Shown here in pieces: positions 26,465 through 34,209 of a DNA stretch of 40,893 nucleotides (its first letter is position 1; the number at the start of each line of letters is the position of its first letter). The translations under genes were made by a program, and so were the position numbers. The notes beneath the pieces are model-generated. The model worked only from the letters and a program-made list of their open reading frames with translations, ran no database searches and was not told the DNA's origin. Source of the stretch: an uncultured Desulfovibrio sp. (GTDB taxonomy: Bacteria > Desulfobacterota > Desulfovibrionia > Desulfovibrionales > Desulfovibrionaceae); assembly GCA_944327285.1 (NCBI GenBank), contig CALVHG010000021.1, forward strand, positions 1-40,893, read 5' to 3'.

Positions 26465-27654
26465 AGAAGTTGACGGATACCGCCATTCGCACGGCGAAGC
26501 CCAGAGAGAAATCCTACAAGCTGGCGGACGGCGGCGGCCTTTATATTGAGGTTGCCCCCGGCGGCGGTAAGTGGTGGCGTCTCAAGTACCGTTTCGAGGG
26601 GAAAGAGAAGCGGATTTCCCTTGGCGTTTATCCTGCTGTTTCTCTCAAAGAAGCCCGCTTGAGGGCGCTTGCCGCAAAGGCGCAGCTCTCACGCGGCATA
26701 GACCCCAGCGCCGAACGCAAGGCGGCAAAGGCTGAAACCGTGGCGGCGTCCCAGACTTTCGAGAAGGTGGCGCGGGAGTGGCACACGAAGCAGATAGGCA
26801 AGTGGACGCCCCGTCATGCCGGGAACGTCCTGCGGCGGCTGGAGGTTCACGCCTTCCCCGATCTGGGCGCCCGCCCCATTGCTGACTTGGGCGCGCCTGA
26901 TTTTCTCGCCATGCTCCACAAGGTGGAAAGCGACGGACATATAGAGACGGCGCGTCGCGTCGCTCAAATCTGCGGACAGGTAACGCGCTACGCCCGTCTT
27001 GCCGGTATCGTCGCCGCCGACGCGGCAAGCGGATTGACGGAAGCTCTCACGGCCCGGCCGGCACAGCATTTCGCCACCATCACGGAGCCGGAGAAAATCG
27101 GCCGTCTGCTGCGTGCCATAGACGAATACCAGGGCGAACCGTCCACCTGTTACGCCCTGCGGATTCTGCCCTACGTCTTTGTGCGGTCAAGCGAGCTGCG
27201 CGGCGCGACATGGGACGAGGTAGACCTTGATAAAGCGGAATGGCTCATACCTGCCGAACGCATGAAGATGAAGCGGCCCCACGTCGTGCCGCTGGCCCGG
27301 CAGGCGGTGGCGCTGTTCGCATCCATGAGACAGCTCTCCGGCGGCGGGCGGCTTGTCTTCCCCGGTCTTGCATCGGCAACGCGGCCCATATCTGACGTGG
27401 GCCTGCTGAATGCCCTGCGGCGCATGGGCTATGCCAGGGGGGAGATGACCGTTCACGGATTCCGCTCCATGGCCTCAACCCTGCTCAATGAACAAGGATT
27501 CAATCGGGACTGGATAGAGCGCCAGCTTGCCCACTGCGAAAAGAACGCCGTGCGCGCCGCCTACAATCATGCTGAATATCTGCCGGAGCGCCGCCGCATG
27601 ATGCAGGCGTGGGCCGATTATCTGGACGAACTGCGGGCCGGGGCGAAAGCGTAG
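26458..27654 (+). CDS. int: P4-type tyrosine recombinase (integrase)
   Basis: A 398-residue site-specific recombinase. The N-terminal arm-binding domain (about 1-90: KLTDTAIRTAKPREKSYKLADGGGL broken as TAKPREKSYKLADGGG and YRFEGKEKRISLGVYPAVSL) is the DUF4102-like type found in P4-family integrases. A SAM-like core-binding domain (about 100-200) and a catalytic domain follow. The latter has the first arginine in RSSELRGATW, HxxR in VHGFRSMAS and the nucleophile tyrosine in AAYNHAEYLPERR. AAAGGAG lies 10 nt before ATG 26458; earlier in-frame codons run through the tRNA and are not a start. It lies directly next to the tRNA, as usual for this class. Confidence 0.93.
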   Translation: MPQKLTDTAIRTAKPREKSYKLADGGGLYIEVAPGGGKWWRLKYRFEGKEKRISLGVYPAVSLKEARLRALAAKAQLSRGIDPSAERKAAKAETVAASQTFEKVAREWHTKQIGKWTPRHAGNVLRRLEVHAFPDLGARPIADLGAPDFLAMLHKVESDGHIETARRVAQICGQVTRYARLAGIVAADAASGLTEALTARPAQHFATITEPEKIGRLLRAIDEYQGEPSTCYALRILPYVFVRSSELRGATWDEVDLDKAEWLIPAERMKMKRPHVVPLARQAVALFASMRQLSGGGRLVFPGLASATRPISDVGLLNALRRMGYARGEMTVHGFRSMASTLLNEQGFNRDWIERQLAHCEKNAVRAAYNHAEYLPERRRMMQAWADYLDELRAGAKA

Positions 27655-27697
27655 CGGTCTCCTTTTCGTCCAGAATGAAATATATGCCGTTTTCGTG

Positions 27698-27794
27698 GTG
27701 GGCAACGTGGGCAGAGGGGCGAAGCCTTGAGCCTCAAGGCTTTGCGGCCCGCCCACTTCAAAAAACGGCCTGTTTCAAAAGTGGGCAGGTGGGC
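27698..27794. promoter_or_regulatory. Cluster of GTGGGC motifs around a perfect palindrome
   Basis: Five GTGGGC or GCCCAC copies (27698, 27707, 27751 inverted, 27781, 27789) surround the 21-bp palindrome AAGCCTTGAG-C-CTCAAGGCTT at 27722-27742. The palindrome has no T run and so is not a normal terminator. Eighteen bases of it (27730-27747) recur exactly at 33966-33983 in the origin region. The segment lies between the integrase gene and the next gene and may bind an element-encoded regulator. Confidence 0.4.
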
Positions 27795-27950
27795 GGAAAA
27801 ATGGGGCGTCACCGTTGGGCATTTCGCCTTGTTTAGTGATTTTATTGAATTTCCCCGGCTAGGCATGGATTAGCTACCCATGCTGAAAAGGCGGATACCC
27901 TTGCCGCTCTGCCGGGGATATAGCGAAGGGATGCCCGCCAAGGGGGGAGC

Positions 27951-28856
27951 ATGGCCTATGTGCAGATTGATCCGGTAACCTGTGAGGAAGTTGTAGAGTG
28001 TTTTCTTTCTAAGGCGATATTTTCACTGCTGATTAATGAGGTGGGAAGAAGGGCAAGCAGGGAAGAGAAAATACGCCTTGTTATAGGCGATGTTCTAGAC
28101 GCCGTTCTTGCCAGTGGCACGCCCGTATTTCGGGCGCGGCGTGTACATGGCCGGACGCTCTTTGTCGAGATAGCGGCGGATAAACGTAACCTTGTATTGC
28201 CGCGCATGATTCAAGAAGTTGTGGCCGGGCACAGTGAAAGAGATTGGATATGCTTTGACCGTGGGAAACTGCTCCGGGCAATGCCACAACTGCGGAAGGA
28301 ATATCCCGAACCAAGCATATCAGGTGACCCTTGGTTCCGCGTCATGAAGAATCTTAATGACCTCGATTTTGAAAAGATATTCCCAGAGGCTGTAAGGCCT
28401 TCTGACGGTAATAGAGAGTCTGCAATGCTTGGAAAAGGTCAGTACACGGATATTTCTTTTGCGTGGGAAAGCGACGAGCATACGAGCAAGCGCATTGCCG
28501 AACTTGAAACCGCGCTTGCCGCCAAGGATGCGGAGCTTGAACAGGCGCGGGCGGAAATGTCCGCCCTGCGGGAAAAGGTCGCGGCCTTGGAAGAGGAGCA
28601 GAAACAAGCTCGGGCCGCTCTGGAGGGAGTCCGATGGGGACAGGGAGCAGCCTCTCCGGATGGGCACGGTCTCTGTTCGCTTGTCATCAGGATGAGGAAG
28701 GAAGGAAAGACAGAAGAGGAAATTGCGGCCTTCCTCTCCGATGCCGGCAAGTGGTGTTCCGCTGCGCAGATCGGGGCGCTACTGTACCTCAAGGAAGGGC
28801 GTGTTTCCAAGGATGCCATGCAAAAGCATGGGCAACGTCTCCTGGGCACGGCCTGA
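27951..28856 (+). CDS. Hypothetical coiled-coil protein of the integrated element
   Basis: A 301-residue protein of unrecognised family. Residues 1-150 form a soluble mixed domain containing VIGDVLDAVLASGTPVFRA and the SERDWICFDRGKLL segment. Residues about 170-225 are a strong alanine/glutamate-rich coiled coil. Residues about 235-295 look like a small helical domain (LVIRMRKEGKTEEEIAAFL), possibly a helix-turn-helix of resolvase style. AGGGGGGAG just upstream fixes the ATG at 27951. The first half is lower in GC than its neighbours, suggesting separate origin. A DNA-binding or oligomeric regulatory role is a guess from architecture. Confidence 0.72.
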   Translation: MAYVQIDPVTCEEVVECFLSKAIFSLLINEVGRRASREEKIRLVIGDVLDAVLASGTPVFRARRVHGRTLFVEIAADKRNLVLPRMIQEVVAGHSERDWICFDRGKLLRAMPQLRKEYPEPSISGDPWFRVMKNLNDLDFEKIFPEAVRPSDGNRESAMLGKGQYTDISFAWESDEHTSKRIAELETALAAKDAELEQARAEMSALREKVAALEEEQKQARAALEGVRWGQGAASPDGHGLCSLVIRMRKEGKTEEEIAAFLSDAGKWCSAAQIGALLYLKEGRVSKDAMQKHGQRLLGTA

Positions 28857-28884
28857 CATTCCCAGACCCCAAAAAGGAACCAGC

Positions 28885-29886
28885 ATGGATAATACGTTTC
28901 GTTTTCTGATGTACCGGGCTGCGGATCAGGATATTTCAATCAATGCCGTCATCCGTGATGAAACCATCTGGCTAACGCAGAAGGGCATGGCCGAATTGTT
29001 TGGCTGCACCCCGGACAACATTTCTTTACATTTGAAAAATATCTTTGCTGACTGCGAGTTAGACGAAAATTCAACTACCGAGGATTTCTCGGTAGTTCAA
29101 ACTGAAGGCTCTAGGCAGGTCAAAAGAAAAGCCAGATTTTACAACCTGGACGCGATCATATCCGTTGGCTATCGGGTGAACTCCCGCCGGGCTACCCAGT
29201 TTCGTATCTGGGCTACCGGGGTGCTCAAGGATTATATGGTCAAGGGCTTTGCCATGGATGACGAACGCCTTAAGCAGGGGCGGACAGCTTTCGGCAAAGA
29301 CTACTTCCGGGAACTGTTGGAGCGTGTCCGCTCCATCCGGGCCAGTGAGCGCCGCATATGGCAGCAGATCACAGATGTTTTTGCAGAGTGCAGCCTGGAC
29401 TATGACCGGAACTCGCAGGTGACGCGTCAATTCTATTCCATGGTGCAGAACAAGTTCCACTATGCCATCACCGGCCAGACCTCTGCCGAGATCATCTATA
29501 CCGGCGCTGACAGTTCCAAGGAGCATATGGGACTGACTACCTGGAAGAATGCCCCAGATGGACGCATCCTGAAATCAGACGTTACCATTGCCAAGAACTA
29601 CCTGACAGAGCAGCAGATCAGGCAGCTTGAGAGGGCGGTATCCGGCTACTTCGATTATATCGAAGACCTCATAGAGCGGGAAAACACGTTCACTATGGAA
29701 GAATTTGCGGCCAGCATAAACGAGTTCCTCACCTTCCGGCGTTACGAAATCTTGCCGGACAAGGGCAAAATCTCCAGAGAACAGGCCGTTACTAAAGCCG
29801 AAGCAGAATATGCTGTCTTCAACAAGACTCAACAGATTACTTCTGACTTTGACAGGGAAGTACGTAAGATGCTGAAACAATCATAG
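28885..29886 (+). CDS. RhuM family protein
   Basis: A 333-residue protein of the RhuM family, named after a Salmonella pathogenicity-island gene and widespread on mobile elements; the biochemical role is not established. Recognisable blocks are TIWLTQKGMAELFGCTPDNIS (a phage-antirepressor-like N-terminal winged-helix region, about 28-48), RKARFYNLDAIISVGYRVNS, ATQFRIWATGVLKDYMVKGF, and HYAITGQTSAEIIYTGAD. The start at 28885 has AAGGA about 8 nt upstream. GC content is lower than the rest of the element, so it looks like cargo inserted between the integrase and replication parts. A perfect inverted repeat lies inside the gene (29073-29097). Confidence 0.87.
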   Translation: MDNTFRFLMYRAADQDISINAVIRDETIWLTQKGMAELFGCTPDNISLHLKNIFADCELDENSTTEDFSVVQTEGSRQVKRKARFYNLDAIISVGYRVNSRRATQFRIWATGVLKDYMVKGFAMDDERLKQGRTAFGKDYFRELLERVRSIRASERRIWQQITDVFAECSLDYDRNSQVTRQFYSMVQNKFHYAITGQTSAEIIYTGADSSKEHMGLTTWKNAPDGRILKSDVTIAKNYLTEQQIRQLERAVSGYFDYIEDLIERENTFTMEEFAASINEFLTFRRYEILPDKGKISREQAVTKAEAEYAVFNKTQQITSDFDREVRKMLKQS

Positions 29887-29900
29887 ACAGGGCTGCAAGT

Positions 29901-29950
29901 TGTCCTGGGTAGGACAGCATTTGTCCACCTCCTGTCCTATCTTGTGTCCT
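29901..29950. promoter_or_regulatory. TGTCCT operator-like cluster upstream of the AlpA gene
   Basis: TGTCCT-GGGT-AGGACA is a perfect 6-bp inverted repeat at 29901-29916. Two further TGTCCT copies are at 29933 and 29945, and a related TTGTCC at 29920. They lie between the RhuM stop and the AlpA ATG and are good candidates for binding by AlpA or a repressor. Confidence 0.4.
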
Positions 29951-29967
29951 AGCCTGCCCCCTTTTGT

Positions 29968-30008
29968 AACCTCCGGGAAAGTCAAATTTTATCCCCGGAG
30001 GTTTTTTT
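29968..30008 (+). terminator. Terminator-like hairpin whose 3' arm contains the AlpA ribosome site
   Basis: A perfect 10-bp stem AACCTCCGGG (29968-29977) with CCCGGAGGTT (29994-30003) is followed by seven T residues (30002-30008) that run straight into the AlpA ATG. It has the form of an intrinsic terminator for the RhuM gene, and its right arm holds the GGAGG of the next gene. Transcription and translation of AlpA may therefore be gated by this structure. Confidence 0.7.
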
Positions 30009-30233
30009 ATGTCCATAACAAACCAGAACAGCGCCCCCACCCTGCCGGAAGTCGGCTTCCTGCGTCTCTCCGATGTTCTCAAGATTATCCCCGTCGCCAA
30101 AACAGCTTGGTATCAAGGCGTCAAGGAAGGCCGGTTTCCCGCTCCCGTGAAGCTGACCAAGCGCGCATCCGGCTACCGTGTTGGGGATATTCGCGCCCTG
30201 ATCGCCCGTCTTGATGCCGGAGAGGGGGCGTAG
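30009..30233 (+). CDS. AlpA-family transcriptional regulator / excisionase-like protein
   Basis: A 74-residue small DNA-binding protein with the MerR-like winged helix of AlpA/P4 Vis regulators: GFLRLSDVLKIIPVAKTAWY (about 16-35), then GRFPAPVKLTKRASGYRVGDIRALI. Such proteins activate or repress integrase and replication genes in P4-like elements and can serve as excision factors. GGAGG lies 7 nt upstream of ATG 30009 inside a hairpin. The stop is followed one base later by the next ATG, so the genes are probably co-translated. Confidence 0.87.
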   Translation: MSITNQNSAPTLPEVGFLRLSDVLKIIPVAKTAWYQGVKEGRFPAPVKLTKRASGYRVGDIRALIARLDAGEGA

Positions 30234-30234
30234 C

Positions 30235-30684
30235 ATGGCCAATAAAAAAGCCCCCGATGCTTGGCGGCGGCGGGGGCGGGACGAAGCGGAAGGCAACCGG
30301 CTTTTCCGCTCTCATTCTGCCGTAACCGCCCGCGAATCTCAAGGCCACACCTGCGCGGAATGCGCCTTTTATCGGGAAATCCCCCTGCCCTCCGGCCGCC
30401 GCCGCGTGCTGTGTATGCTGTCTGGAGAAAAATTGCGGACGGCCGGAAGAACTTGCCCCCACTTCCAGCCCGGAAGAGGGGTTGAGGAAAGGGAAGCCGC
30501 CGCAAGCCCTTATCCCATCCGGCAGGGCTTCGTCTGCCGCCGCTGCAGCAACGGCCTTGTGCCGACGAACCGCGCCGCTCTGCTGGGCCTCGTGGGCTGC
30601 ATGGCCGGGCATGTTGTTGCCGGGGCCGCGTGGCCTGCCTTCTGTGCCGACTTCCGCGCAAGGAGGGCCGCCGATGTTCGCTAA
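30235..30684 (+). CDS. Hypothetical cysteine-rich small protein
   Basis: A 149-residue protein of unknown family. A CxxC pair (CAEC) is followed by single cysteines in RRVLCML and RTCPHF, a spacing compatible with a metal- or Fe-S-binding site; a second CxxC (CRRC) lies at about residue 100. The region about 111-135 (LLGLVGCMAGHVVAGAAW) is hydrophobic and could be a membrane segment. The ATG at 30235 is one base after the AlpA stop, and the 3' end overlaps the next start by 11 bases. Similar short cysteine proteins occur in early regions of satellites and prophages, but no function is assigned. Confidence 0.62.
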   Translation: MANKKAPDAWRRRGRDEAEGNRLFRSHSAVTARESQGHTCAECAFYREIPLPSGRRRVLCMLSGEKLRTAGRTCPHFQPGRGVEEREAAASPYPIRQGFVCRRCSNGLVPTNRAALLGLVGCMAGHVVAGAAWPAFCADFRARRAADVR

Positions 30685-31060
30685 CGTCTTGACGCATGGC
30701 CGTGGGTTGGGGCATGGTGAGGGTCCCCAAATCACACAAGGCATGACAAACGCCTTTCCGGCTTCCCAAGAGCCGGGAAAATCTTTGTCGCAACATATAC
30801 GACATTTGCCGTCAAAGTACCTGCCGGGCGTCTGTCTGGCGGGCTGCTTTCGCATATTGGCAGGTTGCAACGTCCGCATGTCCGCGAGGCTGCGGCGGCT
30901 TTGTGTGAGCCGGGGAGCGTTGCGCCCTGCCTTCTTTTTTTATCCCAAATCACACGAGGCCTTCATGAATCCCACCACCACCGCCGCGCTGCGGCCCGTC
31001 GTTCTGGCCCTTCCCTGCAACCTCATTCCTAACAGGGAGGTGCGTCATGGCCATGCATAG
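30674..31060 (+). CDS. Hypothetical protein with internal repeated DNA motif
   Basis: A 128-residue frame beginning at ATG 30674, supported by a strong AGGAGG 7 nt upstream. Its start overlaps the previous stop and its end overlaps the next gene. The protein is basic, with no recognised domain; the composition (GHGEGPQITQGMTNAF, then a Cys/Leu-rich middle) is unusual. The DNA contains CCCAAATCACAC twice (30729-30740 and 30943-30954), so this stretch might instead be a regulatory or RNA region read as protein. An internal ATG at 30965 is an alternative start for a ~31-residue product. Confidence 0.45.
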   Translation: MFANVLTHGRGLGHGEGPQITQGMTNAFPASQEPGKSLSQHIRHLPSKYLPGVCLAGCFRILAGCNVRMSARLRRLCVSRGALRPAFFFYPKSHEAFMNPTTTAALRPVVLALPCNLIPNREVRHGHA

Positions 31061-31286
31061 CAAGAGTATATCCACCATGCGGGCTGTCTCTGGCTCCCTC
31101 CTCAAAACGGGCGACATTCTCGCTTTTCTTCGCGAAGTATTTGAAGGTCGAACCGCAACCCTCTCGCTTTCTGAAGCGGGACAAGACGGCCTTGCCGCTG
31201 TTTTAGGTCTGGCGCAAGAACAGGTTCTTGAAGCGTACTCGGACATTGACGCCGTTATGCGGGAAGAAGGGGGTGGCGATGAGTAG
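31047..31286 (+). CDS. Small hypothetical protein (79 aa) before the primase gene
   Basis: AGGGAGG lies 6 nt upstream of ATG 31047. The protein is acidic and soluble, with a SGSLLKTGDILAFLREVFEG segment and a helical C-terminal half (AAVLGLAQEQVLEAYSDID). The family is not recognised. It overlaps the primase-helicase start by 8 bases, so the two are translated together, and it may be an accessory replication or regulatory factor by position only. Confidence 0.65.
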   Translation: MAMHSKSISTMRAVSGSLLKTGDILAFLREVFEGRTATLSLSEAGQDGLAAVLGLAQEQVLEAYSDIDAVMREEGGGDE

Positions 31287-33933
31287 CGATATTTTGCCCC
31301 TGTTCACAGACGTGCTGCGTGATGCCGGTCTTGAGGTTGAGACCGTAGAAGCGGATGGACGACTGCACCGCTGCGGCACCACGGACAGACCACGCGGCAA
31401 GGACGGGGCCTATCGCATCCATCTGGATGCCCCGGCCTGCATCTGGTGGATGAACTGGCTTACAGGCGACAGCGGCACACGGACGACAACCCCGGAAAAG
31501 GACATGGACAGGGCCGAGCGCAAGGCATTGCGGGAACGCATCGCCGCAGCAAGGGCGGAGGCGGAAAAGGAGCAGGCCGCACGCCGGGCCGCCGCCGCAA
31601 AGGCCGCTGCATCCATCTGGGAACGATCTGTCCCTCTGCCGGAAGGCAGAACCGACGCCCACGCCTATCTTGCCCGCAAGGGCGTCTATGCCTTCGGCCT
31701 GCGCGTGGCCGCCGACGGTCGGCTTGTGGTTCCCGTCATGGAGGAATCCGGCAAGCTGCAGAGCATCCAGTTCATCATGCCGGAAAAGCCCGCCGACGGA
31801 GACGACAAGCGTTTCCTGCAGGGAGGGAAGACAAAAGGCGGCTATTTCCCCATTCCGGCAAAGGACGGCCTCAAGGACGGACCTCTGCTTATTGCGGAAG
31901 GCTACGCCACTGCCGCAAGTCTGCGCATGGCAACGGGGCACGCCGTGCTGGTTGCCTTCAATGCCGGGAACCTCGAAACCGTGGCCGAAATGGCGCGGGA
32001 CAGGTACCCGGACAGGGAAATAGTCATATGCGCGGACAACGACGAGGGGAGACGGAAGCCGGACGGCACGCCGTTCAATCCGGGCGTCGAGGCGGCCACA
32101 GGAGCGGCGCAGGCGGCAGGCGGCAAGCTGGCGATCTGCCCGCTCATTGCCGGAGAAAAGGCCGACTTCAACGATCTGCATCTCGCCCTGGGCGTTTCCG
32201 CCGTGCGCGACGCGGTGGAGGCGGCACGGAAGCGGATGCCGGCGAATGCCGTTCCTCATGGGTTCGAGCTGGTGGAAAATGGCCCCCGTGCCGGTCTGTA
32301 CAAGGTCAGCGACGAGGGAGAGCGTACCTACCTCGGCCCGCCGCTCAAGGTGCTTGCCAGAACGAGGGAGGAATCCGCCACAAGCGGTTGGGGCCGTCTG
32401 CTGGAATGGAAGGACGAAGACGGGAACGTCCACCGCTGGGCAATGCCTGACAACGTTCTCTACTCGCAGGGCTGGGAATGGCTGGGCGATCTGGCGGATG
32501 CCGGATGGCCCGGTCTGCCATCCATGCGGAAGCAGATAGCCGCCTACCTTTTCGAGGCAAAACCGGGGCGGCGCGTTCGGTGCATGCAGCGCGTCGGCTG
32601 GTTCCGCAATGCGTTCGTATTGCCGGGCGTCACTATCGGACGGCAAGACGGGGAAGAAATTCTTTTCCAGTCTCCAATCATCAACAGTGAACTTTACAGC
32701 ACGGCGGGCACGCTGGACGGCTGGAGGGACGCGGCGGCGCTGGCCGTGGGCAATTCCCGTCTGACCTTCGCCCTCTGCCTTGCCTTTGCCGGGCCGCTGC
32801 TGCGTCTGACGGGCGCCGAGGGCGGCGGCTTCAGTCTGGAGGGGGCGAGCTCCTCCGGCAAGACTACGGCCCTGCAACTGTCGGCGTCGGTCTGGGGCGG
32901 ACCTGTCCACGTCCGCACATGGCGGGCAACGGACAACGGCCTTGAAGGCGTGGCGGCGCTCCACAATGACGGGCTGCTTGTTCTCGACGAAATAGGACAG
33001 GTTGGCGGCAAGGTGCTTGCGGAAGCCGCCTACATGCTGGCCAACGGCTCCGGCAAGACAAGAGCCGGGAAGGACACCGCCTTGCGGCGCTCTCTGACGT
33101 GGCGGCTGCTGTTCCTTTCCAGCGGCGAAGTGGGCCTTGCCGAAAAGCTCAATGAATGCGGCCTGCGTTCCCGCGCCGGGCAGGAGGTGCGGCTTGTGGG
33201 CGTTCCCGTGGCAAGCGGGGACGTGGCAAGTCTTCACGGTCTGCCGGACGCCGCCGCCCTCTCTGACCGTCTCAAGACCATCGCCGCCGCCCATTACGGC
33301 CATGCCGGGCGGGCCTTCCTTGAATGGCTGACGCGGGACGTGGAAGCGTCCAGACGTGAAGCCCTTGCCCTGGTCGAAAAGTGGACGGCCTCGCTGCTGA
33401 CGGCCTGCCCTGATGCCGGAGGACAGGTTAAGCGCGTGGCGCGGCGTTTCGCCCTGTGCGCGGCGGCGGGCATTCTGGCACGCGACCGGGCCGGAGTCCT
33501 GCCGGAATCTATGGACGTGGCCATGTCCGTAAATGCCGCCTTCAAGGCGTGGCTTAATGAGCGCGGCGGGGCCGGAGCCTCGGAAGATGCCGCCATACTG
33601 GCGCAGGTGCGGCTTTTCATCGAGCAGCACGGGGCAAGCCGCTTTCAGGATATGGATACGGAACAGACGCACGGCGTCATCAATCGTGTGGGCTTCCGGC
33701 GGAAGGTGGGCGATACGACCGAGTATTTCATCTTGCCGGAAAGCTTCCGGGCGGAAGTGGTCAGGGGGTTCTCCCCCCGGCGGGCGGCGGCGGTGCTGCG
33801 TGATGCCGGGTGGTTGCGCAGGAAGGACACCAAAAGTTCCGTTGCCATGAGATTTTCGGGGATGGGGTTAATACGCGTGTATGCGGTGGTGTTGCCGGAC
33901 GAGAGGATAAAATCGCAGGAAGGCGTTTTTTAG
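31279..33933 (+). CDS. Toprim-DUF927 primase-helicase (replication protein)
   Basis: An 884-residue replication initiator of phage/satellite type. After an N-terminal region and a charged helix (about 70-105) comes a Toprim primase domain with LLIAEGYATAASL (catalytic Glu, about 205) and ICADNDEG (DxD, about 252). A DUF927-type superfamily 3-like helicase follows (about 325-720). It begins with the block GPRAGLYKV...LGPPLKV...RLLEWKDEDGN, has Walker A GASSSGKTT (about 522) and Walker B LLVLDEIGQV (about 564), and its C-terminal HTH-like part ends near 860. The start at 31279 was chosen because an in-frame ATG at 31228 lies within the previous gene. The iteron array directly downstream is its likely binding site. 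Confidence 0.88.
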   Translation: MSSDILPLFTDVLRDAGLEVETVEADGRLHRCGTTDRPRGKDGAYRIHLDAPACIWWMNWLTGDSGTRTTTPEKDMDRAERKALRERIAAARAEAEKEQAARRAAAAKAAASIWERSVPLPEGRTDAHAYLARKGVYAFGLRVAADGRLVVPVMEESGKLQSIQFIMPEKPADGDDKRFLQGGKTKGGYFPIPAKDGLKDGPLLIAEGYATAASLRMATGHAVLVAFNAGNLETVAEMARDRYPDREIVICADNDEGRRKPDGTPFNPGVEAATGAAQAAGGKLAICPLIAGEKADFNDLHLALGVSAVRDAVEAARKRMPANAVPHGFELVENGPRAGLYKVSDEGERTYLGPPLKVLARTREESATSGWGRLLEWKDEDGNVHRWAMPDNVLYSQGWEWLGDLADAGWPGLPSMRKQIAAYLFEAKPGRRVRCMQRVGWFRNAFVLPGVTIGRQDGEEILFQSPIINSELYSTAGTLDGWRDAAALAVGNSRLTFALCLAFAGPLLRLTGAEGGGFSLEGASSSGKTTALQLSASVWGGPVHVRTWRATDNGLEGVAALHNDGLLVLDEIGQVGGKVLAEAAYMLANGSGKTRAGKDTALRRSLTWRLLFLSSGEVGLAEKLNECGLRSRAGQEVRLVGVPVASGDVASLHGLPDAAALSDRLKTIAAAHYGHAGRAFLEWLTRDVEASRREALALVEKWTASLLTACPDAGGQVKRVARRFALCAAAGILARDRAGVLPESMDVAMSVNAAFKAWLNERGGAGASEDAAILAQVRLFIEQHGASRFQDMDTEQTHGVINRVGFRRKVGDTTEYFILPESFRAEVVRGFSPRRAAAVLRDAGWLRRKDTKSSVAMRFSGMGLIRVYAVVLPDERIKSQEGVF

Positions 33934-34146
33934 GTGTACAAGGTGTAACACGTGTACAGCCTTACAGCCTCAAGGCTTTGCGGTGTTACACGAAAAAAAC
34001 ACAGGGTGGGCAAAGGTGTAACGTGTAACAGGGAAAGCGCCTTTTTGTTACACGTTACACCTTCGGCCTGTTAGTGTAACACCTTCGTGTAACACAGTAA
34101 CCTGTTGAAATATAATACTTGTTACACATGTTACACGTGTTACACC
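33934..34146. other. Iteron array, presumed replication origin of the element
   Basis: At least a dozen copies of GTGTAACAC or its complement GTGTTACAC (some shortened to GTGTAAC or GTTACAC) lie in about 213 bp, for example at 33943, 33983, 34016, 34023, 34046, 34054, 34074, 34087, 34121, 34130 and 34137, plus GTGTACA variants at 33934 and 33952. Some are back to back in direct or inverted order. An AT-rich segment (34107-34118) could be the unwinding site. Its position right after the primase-helicase gene matches origins of P4-like satellites and theta plasmids. Confidence 0.7.
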
Positions 34147-34209
34147 AAAAAACGGCCAAAAATGATTTTAACCTCAAACAGGGACGAAACCAGAAAAGGA
34201 GCAGCGACG

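Noticed and set aside
31255..33672. An 805-codon open frame on the minus strand opposite the primase-helicase gene
   Set aside because: High-GC antisense shadow: the plus-strand product has clear Toprim and ATPase motifs, while the minus-strand product has none and an odd composition.
33934..34146. CRISPR array
   Set aside because: The repeated unit is 7-9 bp with irregular spacing and both orientations; there are no spacers and no cas genes.
34105..34209. N-terminal extension of the DUF927-like protein into the iteron array
   Set aside because: The extension reads as repeated Thr-Cys-Tyr from the GTTACAC repeats, and a good ribosome site sits before ATG 34210.
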